The notes below the pieces were generated by a model, which was not told where the DNA came from, made no database searches, and worked only from the letters and a program-made list of their open reading frames with translations. Made by a program: the position numbers and the translations under genes. Shown piece after piece: positions 1-8,392 of a stretch of DNA of 64,000 nt. Numbering within the stretch: position 1 is the stretch's first letter; each line of letters begins with the position of its first letter. The stretch lies in the NCBI RefSeq assembly GCF_011305535.1, contig NZ_CP049905.1, forward strand, positions 4,338,001 through 4,402,000. The letters run 5' to 3'. The stretch comes from Diaphorobacter sp. HDW4B. Its GTDB lineage: Bacteria > Pseudomonadota > Gammaproteobacteria > Burkholderiales > Burkholderiaceae_C.

Positions 1-5
1 CCCCC

Positions 6-344
6 ATGAAACTGCTTCGAACTTCGACTGCCGCCGCAGTCTTCTTGCTGACGCTGTTCGGCACGGGCGCGGCAATGGCTCAGGCCACGCAGGACGCATC
101 ACGCGCGCTGCACACACGGCAACTGGCGGCCAATTGCGCGGCCTGCCACGGCACGGATGGCAAGGCCGCAGCCGGATCGCCGCTGGCCACCTTGGCCGGC
201 ATGCCTGCCGACAAGATGCTGGCGTCGCTGCAGGACTTCAAGAATGGCAAGCGCGAGGCGACCGTCATGCATCAGCTCTCCAAGGGGCTGACGGATGACC
301 AGATGAAGACCATCGCGGACTACTTTGCCGCGCAGAAGCCCTGA
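6..344 (+). CDS. Class I c-type cytochrome, probable cytochrome subunit of flavocytochrome c sulfide dehydrogenase
   Basis: A 112-residue exported monohaem cytochrome c. Residues 1-25 form a signal peptide ending in AMA, so it is expected to act in the periplasm. The haem motif CAACH covers residues 44-48 and a methionine in LAGMP (about residue 66) is a plausible sixth ligand. The gene lies 30 bp upstream of a flavoprotein of the FccB/SoxF family. That pairing is the known arrangement of flavocytochrome c, in which the small cytochrome takes electrons from the flavin subunit during sulfide oxidation. The start is the only early ATG and gives a complete signal peptide. Its ribosome binding site would lie at or outside the window edge, so the rest of the operon upstream is unseen. 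A general electron-transfer cytochrome is the alternative. Confidence 0.85.
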   Translation: MKLLRTSTAAAVFLLTLFGTGAAMAQATQDASRALHTRQLAANCAACHGTDGKAAAGSPLATLAGMPADKMLASLQDFKNGKREATVMHQLSKGLTDDQMKTIADYFAAQKP

Positions 345-374
345 ACCACAGCACAACGAATAAAAGGAATCATC

Positions 375-1667
375 ATGCAAAGACGTGATCTTTTGAAGGC
401 TTCGGCCTCGGTGGGTGCCTTGGGTTCTCTGGCAGCGTTGACGGGTTGCGCAAGCGGATCTTCGTCGTCGAGTGCGGCCAAGGCCAAAGTGGTAGTTGTG
501 GGCGGAGGTTATGGCGGTGCGACTGCAGCCAAGTACGTGCGCATGCTCTCGGGCCAGAAGATCGATGTGGTGCTGGTGGAACCACAGGATCAATTCGTAT
601 CTTGCCCGCTGTCCAATCTGGTGCTCGGCGGCAGCAAGTCGATCGGCGATCTGACGACCGGCTACTCCGCCCTCGAATCCCGCCACGGCGTGCGCCGCGT
701 GAAGGACTGGGTGAAGTCCATCGACGCCGCGAAGAAGACCGTGCAGTTGGCAGGCGGGCAGACCCTGCCGTATGACAAGCTGATTCTCTCGCCTGGCATC
801 GACCTGATGTGGAGCGGCGTGGAAGGGCTCGAAGCAGCCAACAAGAGCGGTCAGATTCTGCAGGCATGGAAAGCCGGCCCCGAAACCGTGGCGTTGCGCA
901 AGCAACTCGAATCGATGAAGGATGGCGGCGTGTATGCGCTCACGATTCCGGAGGCTCCTTATCGATGCCCGCCGGGCCCTTATGAGCGTGCAAGCCAGAT
1001 CGCGCACTACTTCAAGCAGCATAAGCCGAAGTCAAAAGTATTGATTCTGGATGCGAACCAGGACGTCACATCCAAAGGTCCGCTGTTCAAGAAATACTGG
1101 GCCGAAAACTACAAGGGCATCATCGAATATCGCCCCGAGCACAAGGCCATCGCCGTCGATGCCAAGGCAGGCGTGGTGAAGTTCGATGTGCAGAGCGATG
1201 TGAAGGCGGATGTGCTCAACGTGCTTCCGCCCATGCGTGCGGGTGCGATTGCGGTGCAGTCGGGCCTTGCCACGGCGAATGCACGCTGGTGTCTGGTCAA
1301 CTACCAGACCTTTGAATCCACCGTCGCCAAGGACGTGCACATCATCGGCGATTCGATCCAGATTGCCCCCGCCATGCCCAAGTCCGGCCACATGGCGAAC
1401 GCCCATGCCAAGGTGGCAGCAGCGGCCGTCGTAGCGCAGCTTACCGGTTTGGAAATCGCGGCAACGCCGATGCTCACCAATACCTGCTACAGCTACGTGA
1501 GCGACAAGCAGGTCATCCACGTCGCGTCCGTGCACCTGTACGACGCGGCAGAGAAGACCTACAAGACCGTTCCCGGATCGGGTGGCGTGTCTTCCGCAGC
1601 GTCCGATCTGGAAGGGACCTATGCATGGAACTGGGCGCAGAACATCTGGGCGGACAGTTTGATGTGA
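375..1667 (+). CDS. Flavocytochrome c sulfide dehydrogenase-like flavoprotein (FccB/SoxF family)
   Basis: A 430-residue FAD-dependent oxidoreductase related to the flavin subunit of flavocytochrome c, which oxidises sulfide and passes electrons to its cytochrome partner. Residues 3-8 (RRDLLK) are a twin-arginine motif. LTGC at 22-25 is a lipobox, so the protein may be a Tat-exported lipoprotein with the lipid on Cys25. The FAD-binding GGGYGG motif is near 44-49. Cys199 and Cys372 are the best candidates for the redox-active cysteine pair of the family; Cys78 and Cys307 are also present. AAAAGGAATC lies just before the ATG. It follows the cytochrome gene by 30 bp and is probably co-transcribed with it. 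The substrate is inferred from family and context only. Confidence 0.85.
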   Translation: MQRRDLLKASASVGALGSLAALTGCASGSSSSSAAKAKVVVVGGGYGGATAAKYVRMLSGQKIDVVLVEPQDQFVSCPLSNLVLGGSKSIGDLTTGYSALESRHGVRRVKDWVKSIDAAKKTVQLAGGQTLPYDKLILSPGIDLMWSGVEGLEAANKSGQILQAWKAGPETVALRKQLESMKDGGVYALTIPEAPYRCPPGPYERASQIAHYFKQHKPKSKVLILDANQDVTSKGPLFKKYWAENYKGIIEYRPEHKAIAVDAKAGVVKFDVQSDVKADVLNVLPPMRAGAIAVQSGLATANARWCLVNYQTFESTVAKDVHIIGDSIQIAPAMPKSGHMANAHAKVAAAAVVAQLTGLEIAATPMLTNTCYSYVSDKQVIHVASVHLYDAAEKTYKTVPGSGGVSSAASDLEGTYAWNWAQNIWADSLM

Positions 1668-1677
1668 GTTGGTGAAG

Positions 1678-1719
1678 CGCTCTCTGTTGTGATGGTTGAT
1701 CTGTACATGACAGAGAGCG
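1678..1719 (+). terminator. Stable hairpin after the flavoprotein gene
   Basis: A perfect 10-bp stem (CGCTCTCTGT at 1678-1687 with ACAGAGAGCG at 1710-1719) closes a 22-nt loop just after the flavoprotein stop codon. It is followed by GGGTTCTTGG rather than a clear T run. It could be a weak terminator or an mRNA 3'-end stabiliser. Confidence 0.45.
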
Positions 1720-1887
1720 GGGTTCTTGGAGGTTGCCGGAATTCAGCGAGACCCAAGTGCCAAAGCGCAACCTCATGTAAGAGCGTTGCTCGCAACGACC
1801 CTGCCTGTCTATTTTCTGGGAAACTTGGTTGCCGTCATGGCGTGATCTGCGCCGTGGCTTTTGAAATCAAGAGAAGGAAATCATGCA

Positions 1888-2760
1888 ATGGTCAAAGCAT
1901 CGTGGCTTGCAGCCTTGGGTTTCGCCTGTCTTGCATCCACTGCTTTCGCGCAGTCGGTGACGGCGGAATATCTCAAGCAGTACAACGGGGCGACGGACTA
2001 TGCACCACTGCTTTCTGCAGGCTTGAAAGACCCGGCGAATGGCGGCGAGTTCTATGCGCGCCAGATCATCGCCGAGTGCAAACTCGTGCGCAGTCAGTCC
2101 GACAAATGGAAGAAGGACAGCGAAGCTGCAGGTCTCGCTTCTGATGCACCAAGGTCCAAGGCCATCGAGTTGCTGCGCGGGCGTTGCGTGAACATCAGCA
2201 ACGCGCAACTGAGCAACCCGTGGGTGGACGTTGCGCCCGTGACGGACGTGCAGGACCCATTGATATTGGCGGAGCGGGACTTTGTGGCCAGGGCCAGCCA
2301 TGTCGCATCGGCACCGCGCGAGAAAATGCGCATCTCCGGCCCCGACAAGACGCGCGAGCCAGGCAAGCGCATTCTCATCCAACTGCCCAAGAATCTGCAG
2401 GATCCGCTCTTCATCCAGCAACTCACCAGAAAGTGGCCGGTGCTGGACGAGCATGGCAAGGCCACGGTACGCGTGATGCACACTTATCTGCGCGGCGGGT
2501 TCCGTCCTGGTGCAGAAGAAGTCGTGGGTGTGGCGGCTTATCTGGTTCCCTGTGAACTGGGGCTGCAGTGCGACGAGCGAGAGTTCACCGTGGCGCAGCG
2601 CTGTGCTTCTGGTGGTGCCTGTGACAGCGGACGTGTGGAGCACATGCGCCGAAACTACCAAGCCAAGGACAAGGATTTCGACAACGCGATCTCCACCGCC
2701 AAGGAGCTTGCCGAGTCCATCAAGGAAGAAGAGAACGCGCGGATTCTGGTGATCTGGTAG
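1888..2760 (+). CDS. Secreted protein of unknown function
   Basis: A 290-residue protein not recognised as a known family. Residues 1-21 (ending AFAQ) are a typical Sec signal peptide, so it is exported. The C-terminal third is relatively rich in cysteine, including CELGLQC and a CASGGAC stretch, which suggests disulfide bonds in the periplasm. The chosen ATG has AGAAGGAAA about 8 bases upstream. An in-frame TTG at 1861 would add nine residues ahead of the signal peptide and is less likely. It stands alone between the flavocytochrome genes and a convergent exported protein. Confidence 0.75.
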   Translation: MVKASWLAALGFACLASTAFAQSVTAEYLKQYNGATDYAPLLSAGLKDPANGGEFYARQIIAECKLVRSQSDKWKKDSEAAGLASDAPRSKAIELLRGRCVNISNAQLSNPWVDVAPVTDVQDPLILAERDFVARASHVASAPREKMRISGPDKTREPGKRILIQLPKNLQDPLFIQQLTRKWPVLDEHGKATVRVMHTYLRGGFRPGAEEVVGVAAYLVPCELGLQCDEREFTVAQRCASGGACDSGRVEHMRRNYQAKDKDFDNAISTAKELAESIKEEENARILVIW

Positions 2761-2793
2761 GCGGTGGAGTGGCTGCCTGAGTGGCGTGACGTT

Positions 2794-3339
2794 TCACTCC
2801 ACTTTCAAGGTTTGTGCGGCCGCTTCAAACGCGCTTTTCTGGCTTCCAAACTCCGCGAGCGTGGAGTTGAAATTCACGCCCACCATGTTTCCGCCCATGT
2901 CGGAGAGGTACATCATGTTGCGCAGCTTGGTGTCGATGGCGGGCACCGTGCTGTCGAGCAGTACCCATTGACGCTCGCCCACGTTCACCATCTTCTTGTC
3001 GTTGAAGACCAGGCCTTGGGTGAGCTTGGGCATCACGTTTTCCATGGCCGCTTTCAGCTCGGGCAGGCTTTCCTGAGTGAGCGGCTTTTTCATTTCCGAC
3101 CAAGTCACCGACACCGTGCTCGTGCGTTTTGCATTGCCATAAGCCTTGAGCGGTTTGCGCCCATTGCGACCGAATTTGGAATCGATCTCGGCGGCGCTCA
3201 GTTCGGTGTAGCCCTTGGGCATATCGACCTTCAACACGCCGCTGGGCATGGTGATGTCGACGGCGTGAGCCAGCAAGACGGGAAGCGCGAGCGAGGCGGC
3301 GACGCTCAAGTGACGAAGGGTTTTACCAAGAGTGCGCAT
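2794..3339 (-). CDS. Exported protein of unknown function
   Basis: A 181-residue protein with a clear signal peptide (residues 1 to about 26, ending in AHA). No catalytic motif was recognised. The mature part is mixed in composition, with no obvious membrane segment, so a soluble periplasmic protein is likely. The ATG at 3339 has GGAG nine bases upstream. An ATG at 3354 is possible but has no ribosome binding site. The reading frame stays open further upstream to 3690, but that extension would bury the signal peptide and overlaps the divergent hemerythrin gene, so it was not used. Confidence 0.75.
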   Translation of the reverse strand: MRTLGKTLRHLSVAASLALPVLLAHAVDITMPSGVLKVDMPKGYTELSAAEIDSKFGRNGRKPLKAYGNAKRTSTVSVTWSEMKKPLTQESLPELKAAMENVMPKLTQGLVFNDKKMVNVGERQWVLLDSTVPAIDTKLRNMMYLSDMGGNMVGVNFNSTLAEFGSQKSAFEAAAQTLKVE

Positions 3340-3548
3340 GACTGCAAGCTCCATGAAAGTGAGAGAAAACGAGTCGCTTTGGCATTGCCTTGCTGGTCGT
3401 TGACGCTGCCATTTTCCTTGTTTCACATGGCACGTCTGTGTCTGTCCCACACGCGCGATGCGCCATGTCTTACCCGAATGGGCTTGTGTCTTGCGTAGAT
3501 TGGTTTGTTCCGAATGTTGTTCCCAACAGCCATAAGGATGAAGCCACG

Positions 3549-4175
3549 ATGACAACCACTCCAAAGTCTCGCGCACCAACCAAGAGCATAGGCAAGCGCA
3601 CCGCTGCCGATGCCAAGGCCAGCGCGGTCGCCAAGGCGAAAAAGATCGCACCCGCTGTGCCTGCGCAGATCGGCAGCACGCCCAGGACAAAGTTTCGCGG
3701 TAAAGAAGACATCTTTGGCAGGCTTGTGGAGGACCATGACCGTCACCGTGCGCTGCTCGCCATGATCTCCGCGACCCATGGTGACTCGAAGGACAGAAAG
3801 AAGCTGTTCAAGGAACTGGTGCTCGAAATCCACGGACATGCTGCAGCAGAAGAGCAGGCGCTGTGGTCCTCCGTCATGCGCCATCCCAAGACCACGGAGG
3901 ACGCGGGACACGCAGTGGGTGAGCACAAGGAGATGGACAAACTGCTCGCCGATCTGGCGGCGCGTGACATGGCCAAAAGCGGCTGGCTGCGCCGATTCTC
4001 GAAGGTGAAGGACGAGTATCTGCACCACATTCGCGAGGAAGAACAGGAGCAGTTTCTGCACGCGCAAAAGCACCTGACACCGGACGATCTGCGGCACTTG
4101 AAGCAGGTTTTCGAGGAGCGCAAAAGCGTGGAAAAGGCTAATGCGGTGGTGAAGAAGAAGATCCGGCTGAAGTAG
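3549..4175 (+). CDS. Hemerythrin HHE cation-binding domain protein
   Basis: A 208-residue protein with a basic, Ala/Lys-rich N-terminus (residues 1-45) and an HHE hemerythrin-like domain behind it. The metal-ligand pattern is visible as HDRHRAL, HGHAAAEEQ, HAVGEHKEMD and YLHHIREEE, the His/Glu set expected for a non-haem di-iron site. Such proteins are linked to oxygen, nitric oxide or oxidative stress handling; which applies here is unknown. The start has AAGGATG eight bases upstream. The frame is open from 3390, but no good start lies there. Residues 1-45 are low complexity and could bind nucleic acid or be disordered. Confidence 0.85.
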   Translation: MTTTPKSRAPTKSIGKRTAADAKASAVAKAKKIAPAVPAQIGSTPRTKFRGKEDIFGRLVEDHDRHRALLAMISATHGDSKDRKKLFKELVLEIHGHAAAEEQALWSSVMRHPKTTEDAGHAVGEHKEMDKLLADLAARDMAKSGWLRRFSKVKDEYLHHIREEEQEQFLHAQKHLTPDDLRHLKQVFEERKSVEKANAVVKKKIRLK

Positions 4176-4288
4176 GGCTAGATACGCCCCTGTCCAAGGG
4201 CGGAGTCGTTGCGAGATGCCCCTCTACAATGCTTTGAAGTGTTTGTTTGTCTTCAGAATCCAATGAATTACAAGAGAGGGTTTCATCC

Positions 4289-4834
4289 ATGCTTTGCTGC
4301 AGTTGCAATACCGGCACGCTGATGCCGACAAGAATCGACAACGGGCCTGCGTCTTATCAGTGCAATGAATGTTCTGGTGAGTTGCTGTCGTTGGCGCCCT
4401 ATCTCGATTGGGTGAAGACCCATCGGGGTGCTAATGAAAGCGGTGCACAGTCTTTCGAGGGAGATGATGCCAAGGACACCAAGCGCGCATTGCCGTGCCC
4501 GAAGTGCAGTCGGATCATGCTGCGCTACAACGTGCTGGCCGACAAGGCGCATGGGCTGGACTTCTGCTTTCACTGCGAAGAGGTCTGGCTGGATGCGGGC
4601 GAGTGGCAGTATCTGAAGGCGCAGGGGCTGCACACGCGCATCACCTCGATCTCCACCGATCCTTATCAACGACGTCTGCGCGAGCAGGCGCTGCGGGATT
4701 CCGCGTTGCAACGCTTTCGTGGCGTGGTGGGAGACGAAGGGTTCAATGAAGTGCAGCGGTTTGCTGCGTGGTTGAAGCATCAGCCTGCGCGGGATGCGAT
4801 TCTTCGGCACTTGAACAACGACGCGAGAGACTGA
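4289..4834 (+). CDS. Zinc-ribbon (TFIIB-type zinc finger) protein
   Basis: A 181-residue protein with two cysteine clusters near the start (CCSCNTG and YQCNECSG) and a further pair CPKCSRIML and FCFHCEEVWLD. The last is the typical zf-TFIIB pattern, in which CxxC is followed by a conserved W-L-D-x-G-E. Proteins of this type are widespread and mostly uncharacterised. The ATG at 4289 is preceded by GAGAGGG with an eight-base spacer. An upstream TTG at 4247 in frame lacks this. A strong terminator follows the stop codon, so it is probably monocistronic. Confidence 0.8.
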   Translation: MLCCSCNTGTLMPTRIDNGPASYQCNECSGELLSLAPYLDWVKTHRGANESGAQSFEGDDAKDTKRALPCPKCSRIMLRYNVLADKAHGLDFCFHCEEVWLDAGEWQYLKAQGLHTRITSISTDPYQRRLREQALRDSALQRFRGVVGDEGFNEVQRFAAWLKHQPARDAILRHLNNDARD

Positions 4835-4857
4835 GCGGGTCGCGTTCCAGCCGATCC

Positions 4858-4897
4858 ATCGCGGGCATCCGTTGGGTGGATGGCCCGCGATTTTTTT
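4858..4897 (+). terminator. Rho-independent terminator of the zinc-ribbon gene
   Basis: ATCGCGGGC (4858-4866) pairs with GCCCGCGAT (4883-4891), with an inner ATCC/GGAT extension, followed by seven T residues. Confidence 0.9.
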
Positions 4898-4925
4898 CGT
4901 CAGCTCGGATCAGTTCAGATCACGC

Positions 4926-4950
4926 CGCATCGCATCGCATCGCATCGCAT
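4926..4950. repeat. Pentanucleotide tandem repeat (CGCAT)5
   Basis: Five perfect CGCAT units, followed by the degenerate units CACAT and CACAG. The array lies between two convergent genes and abuts the stop codon of the tartrate dehydrogenase-like gene at 4955. The repeat is coding only if that stop codon is lost. Confidence 0.8.
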
Positions 4951-4954
4951 CACA

Positions 4955-6061
4955 TCACAGCGCTGCAATGCGCGCGGCAATCGCTTCGCCCAACTCCGTC
5001 GTGTTGGCCTTGCCGCCCAGGTCGGGTGTCAGCGGGCCGCTCTTGATCACTTCTTCGATGGATTGGAGGATGGCGTCGTGTGCGGCGCGGCCTGCGCCTT
5101 CGCTGTGGGTGAGGAAGTCGAGCATCAGTGCGCCGGACCAGATCATCGCGATGGGGTTGGCGATGTTCTTGCCGTAGATGTCGGGGGCCGAGCCGTGCAC
5201 GGGTTCGAACAGCGATGGGAACACGCGGTCCGGGTTCAGGTTGGCGGACGGGGCCAAGCCGATGGTGCCGGTGGTGGCGGGGCCGAGGTCGGAGAGGATG
5301 TCGCCGAACAGGTTGGTGGCGGCCACGACGTCGAAGCGGTCGGGCTGCAGCACGAAGCGCGCAGTGAGGATGTCGATGTGCTGCTTGTCGAGCGTGATTT
5401 CGGGATACGCCTTGGCGACATCTTCCGCGCGCTTGTCCCACCAGGGCATGCTGATGGCGATGCCGTTGCTCTTGGTGGCGAGCGTGACGTGCTTTTTCTG
5501 GCGGCTTAGGGCAAGGTCGAAGGCGTACTTGAGCAGACGGTCCGCGCCCTTGCGCGAGTAGACCGATTCCTGAATCACGATTTCGCGATCCGTGCCTTCG
5601 AACATGATGCCGCCGAGCGAGGTGTATTCGCCTTCGGTGTTCTCGCGCACCACGTAGTAGTCGATGTCGCCGGGCTTGCGGTTGGCGAGCGGGCAGGGCA
5701 CGCCGTCGAATAGGCGCACGGGACGCAGGTTGATGTACTGATCGAACTCACGGCGGAACTTGAGCAGCGAGCCCCACAGCGAGATGTGATCGGGCACGGT
5801 GGCGGGCCAGCCGACGGCGCCGAAGAACAGCGCGTCAAAGCCCTGCAGTTGGGCTTTCCAGTCGTCGGGCATCATCTGACCGTGCTTGGCGTAGTAGTCG
5901 CAATGCGCCCAGTCGAAGTGCTCGAATTCGAGCTTGAGATCGAACTTCTTCGCGGCGGCCTCGACGGCGCGCAGGCCTTCGGGCATGACTTCGCGGCCAA
6001 TGCCGTCCCCCGGCAGGACGGCGATGCGGTAGGTTTTTTTCTGTGTGGATGTGCTGGACAT
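4955..6061 (-). CDS. Tartrate/D-malate dehydrogenase family (TtuC/DmlA-like)
   Basis: A 368-residue NAD-dependent beta-decarboxylating dehydrogenase of the IMDH/LeuB superfamily, of the size and type of tartrate dehydrogenase/decarboxylase and D-malate dehydrogenase. The N-terminus has the family start (VLPGDGIG). The substrate arginine region is FRREFDQYINLRPVR and the C-terminal LFEPVHGSAPDIYGKNIANP is the family signature. It is cytosolic. The ATG has GAGG ten bases upstream. A LysR gene is divergent 76 bp away, the usual arrangement for ttuC and dmlA with their own activator. Tartrate, D-malate and related hydroxyacids cannot be told apart from sequence. Confidence 0.88.
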   Translation of the reverse strand: MSSTSTQKKTYRIAVLPGDGIGREVMPEGLRAVEAAAKKFDLKLEFEHFDWAHCDYYAKHGQMMPDDWKAQLQGFDALFFGAVGWPATVPDHISLWGSLLKFRREFDQYINLRPVRLFDGVPCPLANRKPGDIDYYVVRENTEGEYTSLGGIMFEGTDREIVIQESVYSRKGADRLLKYAFDLALSRQKKHVTLATKSNGIAISMPWWDKRAEDVAKAYPEITLDKQHIDILTARFVLQPDRFDVVAATNLFGDILSDLGPATTGTIGLAPSANLNPDRVFPSLFEPVHGSAPDIYGKNIANPIAMIWSGALMLDFLTHSEGAGRAAHDAILQSIEEVIKSGPLTPDLGGKANTTELGEAIAARIAAL

Positions 6062-6137
6062 GAGCGGAATGCCTCGTGTTTGGTGGAAATGGGGAAGGTG
6101 AGATGGGGAATGGCGGCTAGTTTCCACTAAAAACGCA

Positions 6138-7085
6138 GTGAATAAAATACGTGGATTGACGACTCATTTTTTCCAAACTGTGAATAGTTTTCCCGATCCC
6201 GATGATTTGCGTGTGTTTGCGACCGTGGTGCGCAAGGCGGGGTTTACCGCAGCGGCGGAGGAACTGGGCGCGTCGCCCGCCTATGTGAGCAAGCGCATTC
6301 GGGTGCTGGAAGAAACGCTGGCGACCAAGCTGCTGCATCGCACGACGCGGCGAGTGGTGGTGACGGAGGAAGGCGAGCGGGTCTTTCACTGGGCGCTGCG
6401 CATTCTGGACGACATGGATCATCTGATGCAGGAGGTGACCATCACGCGCCAACAGCCGCGCGGCCTGCTGCGGGTGAGTTGCAGTTTTGGCTTCGGGCGC
6501 AATGTGGTGGCTCCGGCGATGTCGATGCTGGTGCAGAAATACCCGGCCCTGCAGGTGCGGTTGGAGGTGTTCGATCGGCTGATCGATGTGGCGGGCGAAG
6601 GCTTCGATCTGGATGTGCGCGTGGGGGACGATATTGCGCCGCATCTGATTGCGCGGCGGCTGGCCGACAACCACCGCGTGCTGTGCGCGGCACCGGCTTA
6701 TCTGCAGCGCCGTGGCACGCCGCGCGCGATCACCGAATTGCCTGCGCATGACTGTCTGGTGATCAAGGAGCGCGATCACTCGTTCGGCGTGTGGAAGCTG
6801 CGCGCCGGGGCGGATGAACGCACGCTCAAGGTGACCGGGCCGCTGTCGGCCAACCATGGCGAGATCGTCGTGCAATGGGCTCTTGACGGGCATGGCATTG
6901 CGCTGCGGTCGCTGTGGGATGTGCGCGAGCATCTGCGCTCGGGGCGACTGGTGCAGGTGTTGCCTGAGTGGGGGCAGGAGGCGAATGTGTGGGCGGTTTA
7001 TCCGACACGGTTGCAGGTGTCGGCGAAGGTGCGGGTTTGTGTTGAGTTTTTGATGGAGTATTTCCAGCGCGTGGAGGTGGGGTGA
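6138..7085 (+). CDS. LysR-family transcriptional regulator, divergent to the tartrate/malate dehydrogenase gene
   Basis: A 315-residue LysR regulator. The winged helix-turn-helix lies at about 16-75 (DLRVFATVVRKAGFTAAAEE, then SPAYVSKRIRVLE), followed by the effector-binding domain. Translation is taken from the GTG at 6138, since no ATG precedes the helix-turn-helix. The 76-bp gap to the divergent dehydrogenase gene contains a dyad, TTCCACT/AGTGAA, that overlaps its own start codon and could be the regulator's binding site. It probably activates the dehydrogenase gene in response to a hydroxyacid and represses itself, by analogy with known LysR pairs. Confidence 0.85.
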   Translation: MNKIRGLTTHFFQTVNSFPDPDDLRVFATVVRKAGFTAAAEELGASPAYVSKRIRVLEETLATKLLHRTTRRVVVTEEGERVFHWALRILDDMDHLMQEVTITRQQPRGLLRVSCSFGFGRNVVAPAMSMLVQKYPALQVRLEVFDRLIDVAGEGFDLDVRVGDDIAPHLIARRLADNHRVLCAAPAYLQRRGTPRAITELPAHDCLVIKERDHSFGVWKLRAGADERTLKVTGPLSANHGEIVVQWALDGHGIALRSLWDVREHLRSGRLVQVLPEWGQEANVWAVYPTRLQVSAKVRVCVEFLMEYFQRVEVG

Positions 7086-7093
7086 TTGCGGGT

Positions 7094-7137
7094 GCCGGGT
7101 CTCGCCCCGGCGGGCGAGTAACTTTTCGCTGGCGGTG
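7094..7137 (+). repeat. Truncated fragment of the dispersed hairpin repeat
   Basis: The first 40 or so bases of the approximately 200-bp repeat family, in degenerate form: a GCCGGG start, a CCCCGGCGGGCGAG core and the CTTTTCGCTGGC hairpin. It lies directly in front of the full copy at 7168, in the same orientation. Confidence 0.6.
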
Positions 7138-7167
7138 CGGGCCTTGGCTGTGGGGTTGATCGCGGAT

Positions 7168-7365
7168 GCCGGGAATTCCGCCCGGCGGCGGAGTCACTTT
7201 TGCTTGCGCGCAAAAGTAACCAAAAGGCGCTTTGAATACCTGCGGCAAAACTCACTTTGCGCCGTAGGCGCGCCGTTCAGACAGCTTGCCGCAAGTCAGT
7301 CTGGAAGAGGTGTGTTTCGGCACTTCGCTGCGCTCGTGCCCGTTTATCTCGCGATGGCGCGAGAT
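7168..7365 (+). repeat. Dispersed hairpin repeat, copy 1
   Basis: A copy of about 198 bp of an element also present at 27658-27859 (reverse) and 55088-55285. It starts GCCGGGAATTCCGCCCGGC and carries an internal CTTTTGC/GCAAAAG hairpin. It contains the conserved core GGAAGAGGTGTGTTTCGGCA and ends in a TCTCGCG/CGCGAGA hairpin. It fills the gap between the LysR and exporter genes. The element has no transposase and no obvious target duplication. Confidence 0.85.
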
Positions 7366-7370
7366 CGGGG

Positions 7371-8279
7371 TCAGGCAGGGGTGGGGAGCTTGTTTTTTGG
7401 GGTGACTTCTGGGGCTGGCTGCGGCTGTGCGGTCAGTGCGCTGCCCATGGCGGCGGCCATGATGACGGCGATGGCGGTCCATTGGAAGACGCTGAGGTGT
7501 TCACTCAGCAGCAGCATGCCGGCCAATGCGGCGACGGCTGGCTCTGTTGCGAGCATGGTGGAGAAGCCGCTGTGGGACATGCGTTTGAGGGCGAACATTT
7601 CCAGTGAGTAGGGGATGGCGCTCGATACCGCCGCAACGGCAAGGCCATAGAGCAGCAGGGAAGGGGTGAGCAGTTTCATCCCGGCTTCGGCGATGCCGAA
7701 GGGCACGACCACGATGGCGGCTGACAGCAGTGCCAGCGAAACGACCATGCCGCCGTGCAGGTTGCCGGTGCGTTTGCCGAGGACGATATAGCCGCCCCAG
7801 CAGACGGATGCGGCGATGGCGTAGACGAGGCCGATGGGGTCGAGTGCGCCGACTTGTACGCCGAACATTGGAAGGATCAGCAGCATGAAGAGGCCGAGCG
7901 CGGCCAAGGCGATCCAGACGAGGTCGAGTGTGCGGCGGGAGGCCCATACTGCTACTGCGAGCGGGCCGACGAATTCGATGGCCACGGTCACACCGAAGGG
8001 CAGGCGTTTGATGGCCATGTAGAACAGCAGGTTCATGAGGCCGAGCACGGTGCCGAAGATGAAGATCTGCCGCAGATTCGCTTTGGTGGGGCCGAAGCGC
8101 CACGGACGCCAGATGGCGATCAGGATGAGCGCGGAGAAGCCCACGCGCAGGGCGGTCGTGCCTTGTGCGCCGATCACGGGGAAAAGATGCTTGGCAAAGC
8201 TGGTGCCCACGCAGAGCGAAATGACCGAGCCGAGCACGGCGAGCGAAGGCAGCAGGCGCTGCCACAGGGAATGTTGCAT
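7371..8279 (-). CDS. EamA-family exporter, RhtA-like (threonine/homoserine type)
   Basis: A 302-residue inner-membrane protein with about ten hydrophobic segments in two EamA halves, matching the size of the drug/metabolite exporter RhtA. The region VAIEFVGPLAVA in the first half and ATEPAVAALAGMLLL in the second are typical EamA stretches. It probably exports an amino acid or related metabolite. The ATG at 8279 starts the first hydrophobic segment correctly; a GTG at 8300 would add seven residues. A divergent Lrp-type regulator lies 113 bp away and is the likely controller, as with many amino-acid exporters. The C-terminus is a short Pro-rich tail. Confidence 0.82.
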   Translation of the reverse strand: MQHSLWQRLLPSLAVLGSVISLCVGTSFAKHLFPVIGAQGTTALRVGFSALILIAIWRPWRFGPTKANLRQIFIFGTVLGLMNLLFYMAIKRLPFGVTVAIEFVGPLAVAVWASRRTLDLVWIALAALGLFMLLILPMFGVQVGALDPIGLVYAIAASVCWGGYIVLGKRTGNLHGGMVVSLALLSAAIVVVPFGIAEAGMKLLTPSLLLYGLAVAAVSSAIPYSLEMFALKRMSHSGFSTMLATEPAVAALAGMLLLSEHLSVFQWTAIAVIMAAAMGSALTAQPQPAPEVTPKNKLPTPA

Positions 8280-8392
8280 GCTCGGGATAATATTGCGCAC
8301 TCGGGTGTGAAATTGCGCCTTGTTGAGGGGCTGAATGCAATTTTCACTCGTTCACTCTGTTTTCAATCCAGCGAAAAAGCAGCAGGCGGCAT

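Noticed and set aside
4926-4950. The CGCAT array as a CRISPR or phase-variation tract
   Set aside because: There are only five 5-bp units with no spacers, and it lies outside a coding region, so neither fits.
7135-7611. Open frames running through the dispersed repeat (for example 158 codons here)
   Set aside because: The frame reads through the hairpin element and into the antisense of the exporter gene. Similar frames in the other copies differ in frame, so a protein is unlikely.
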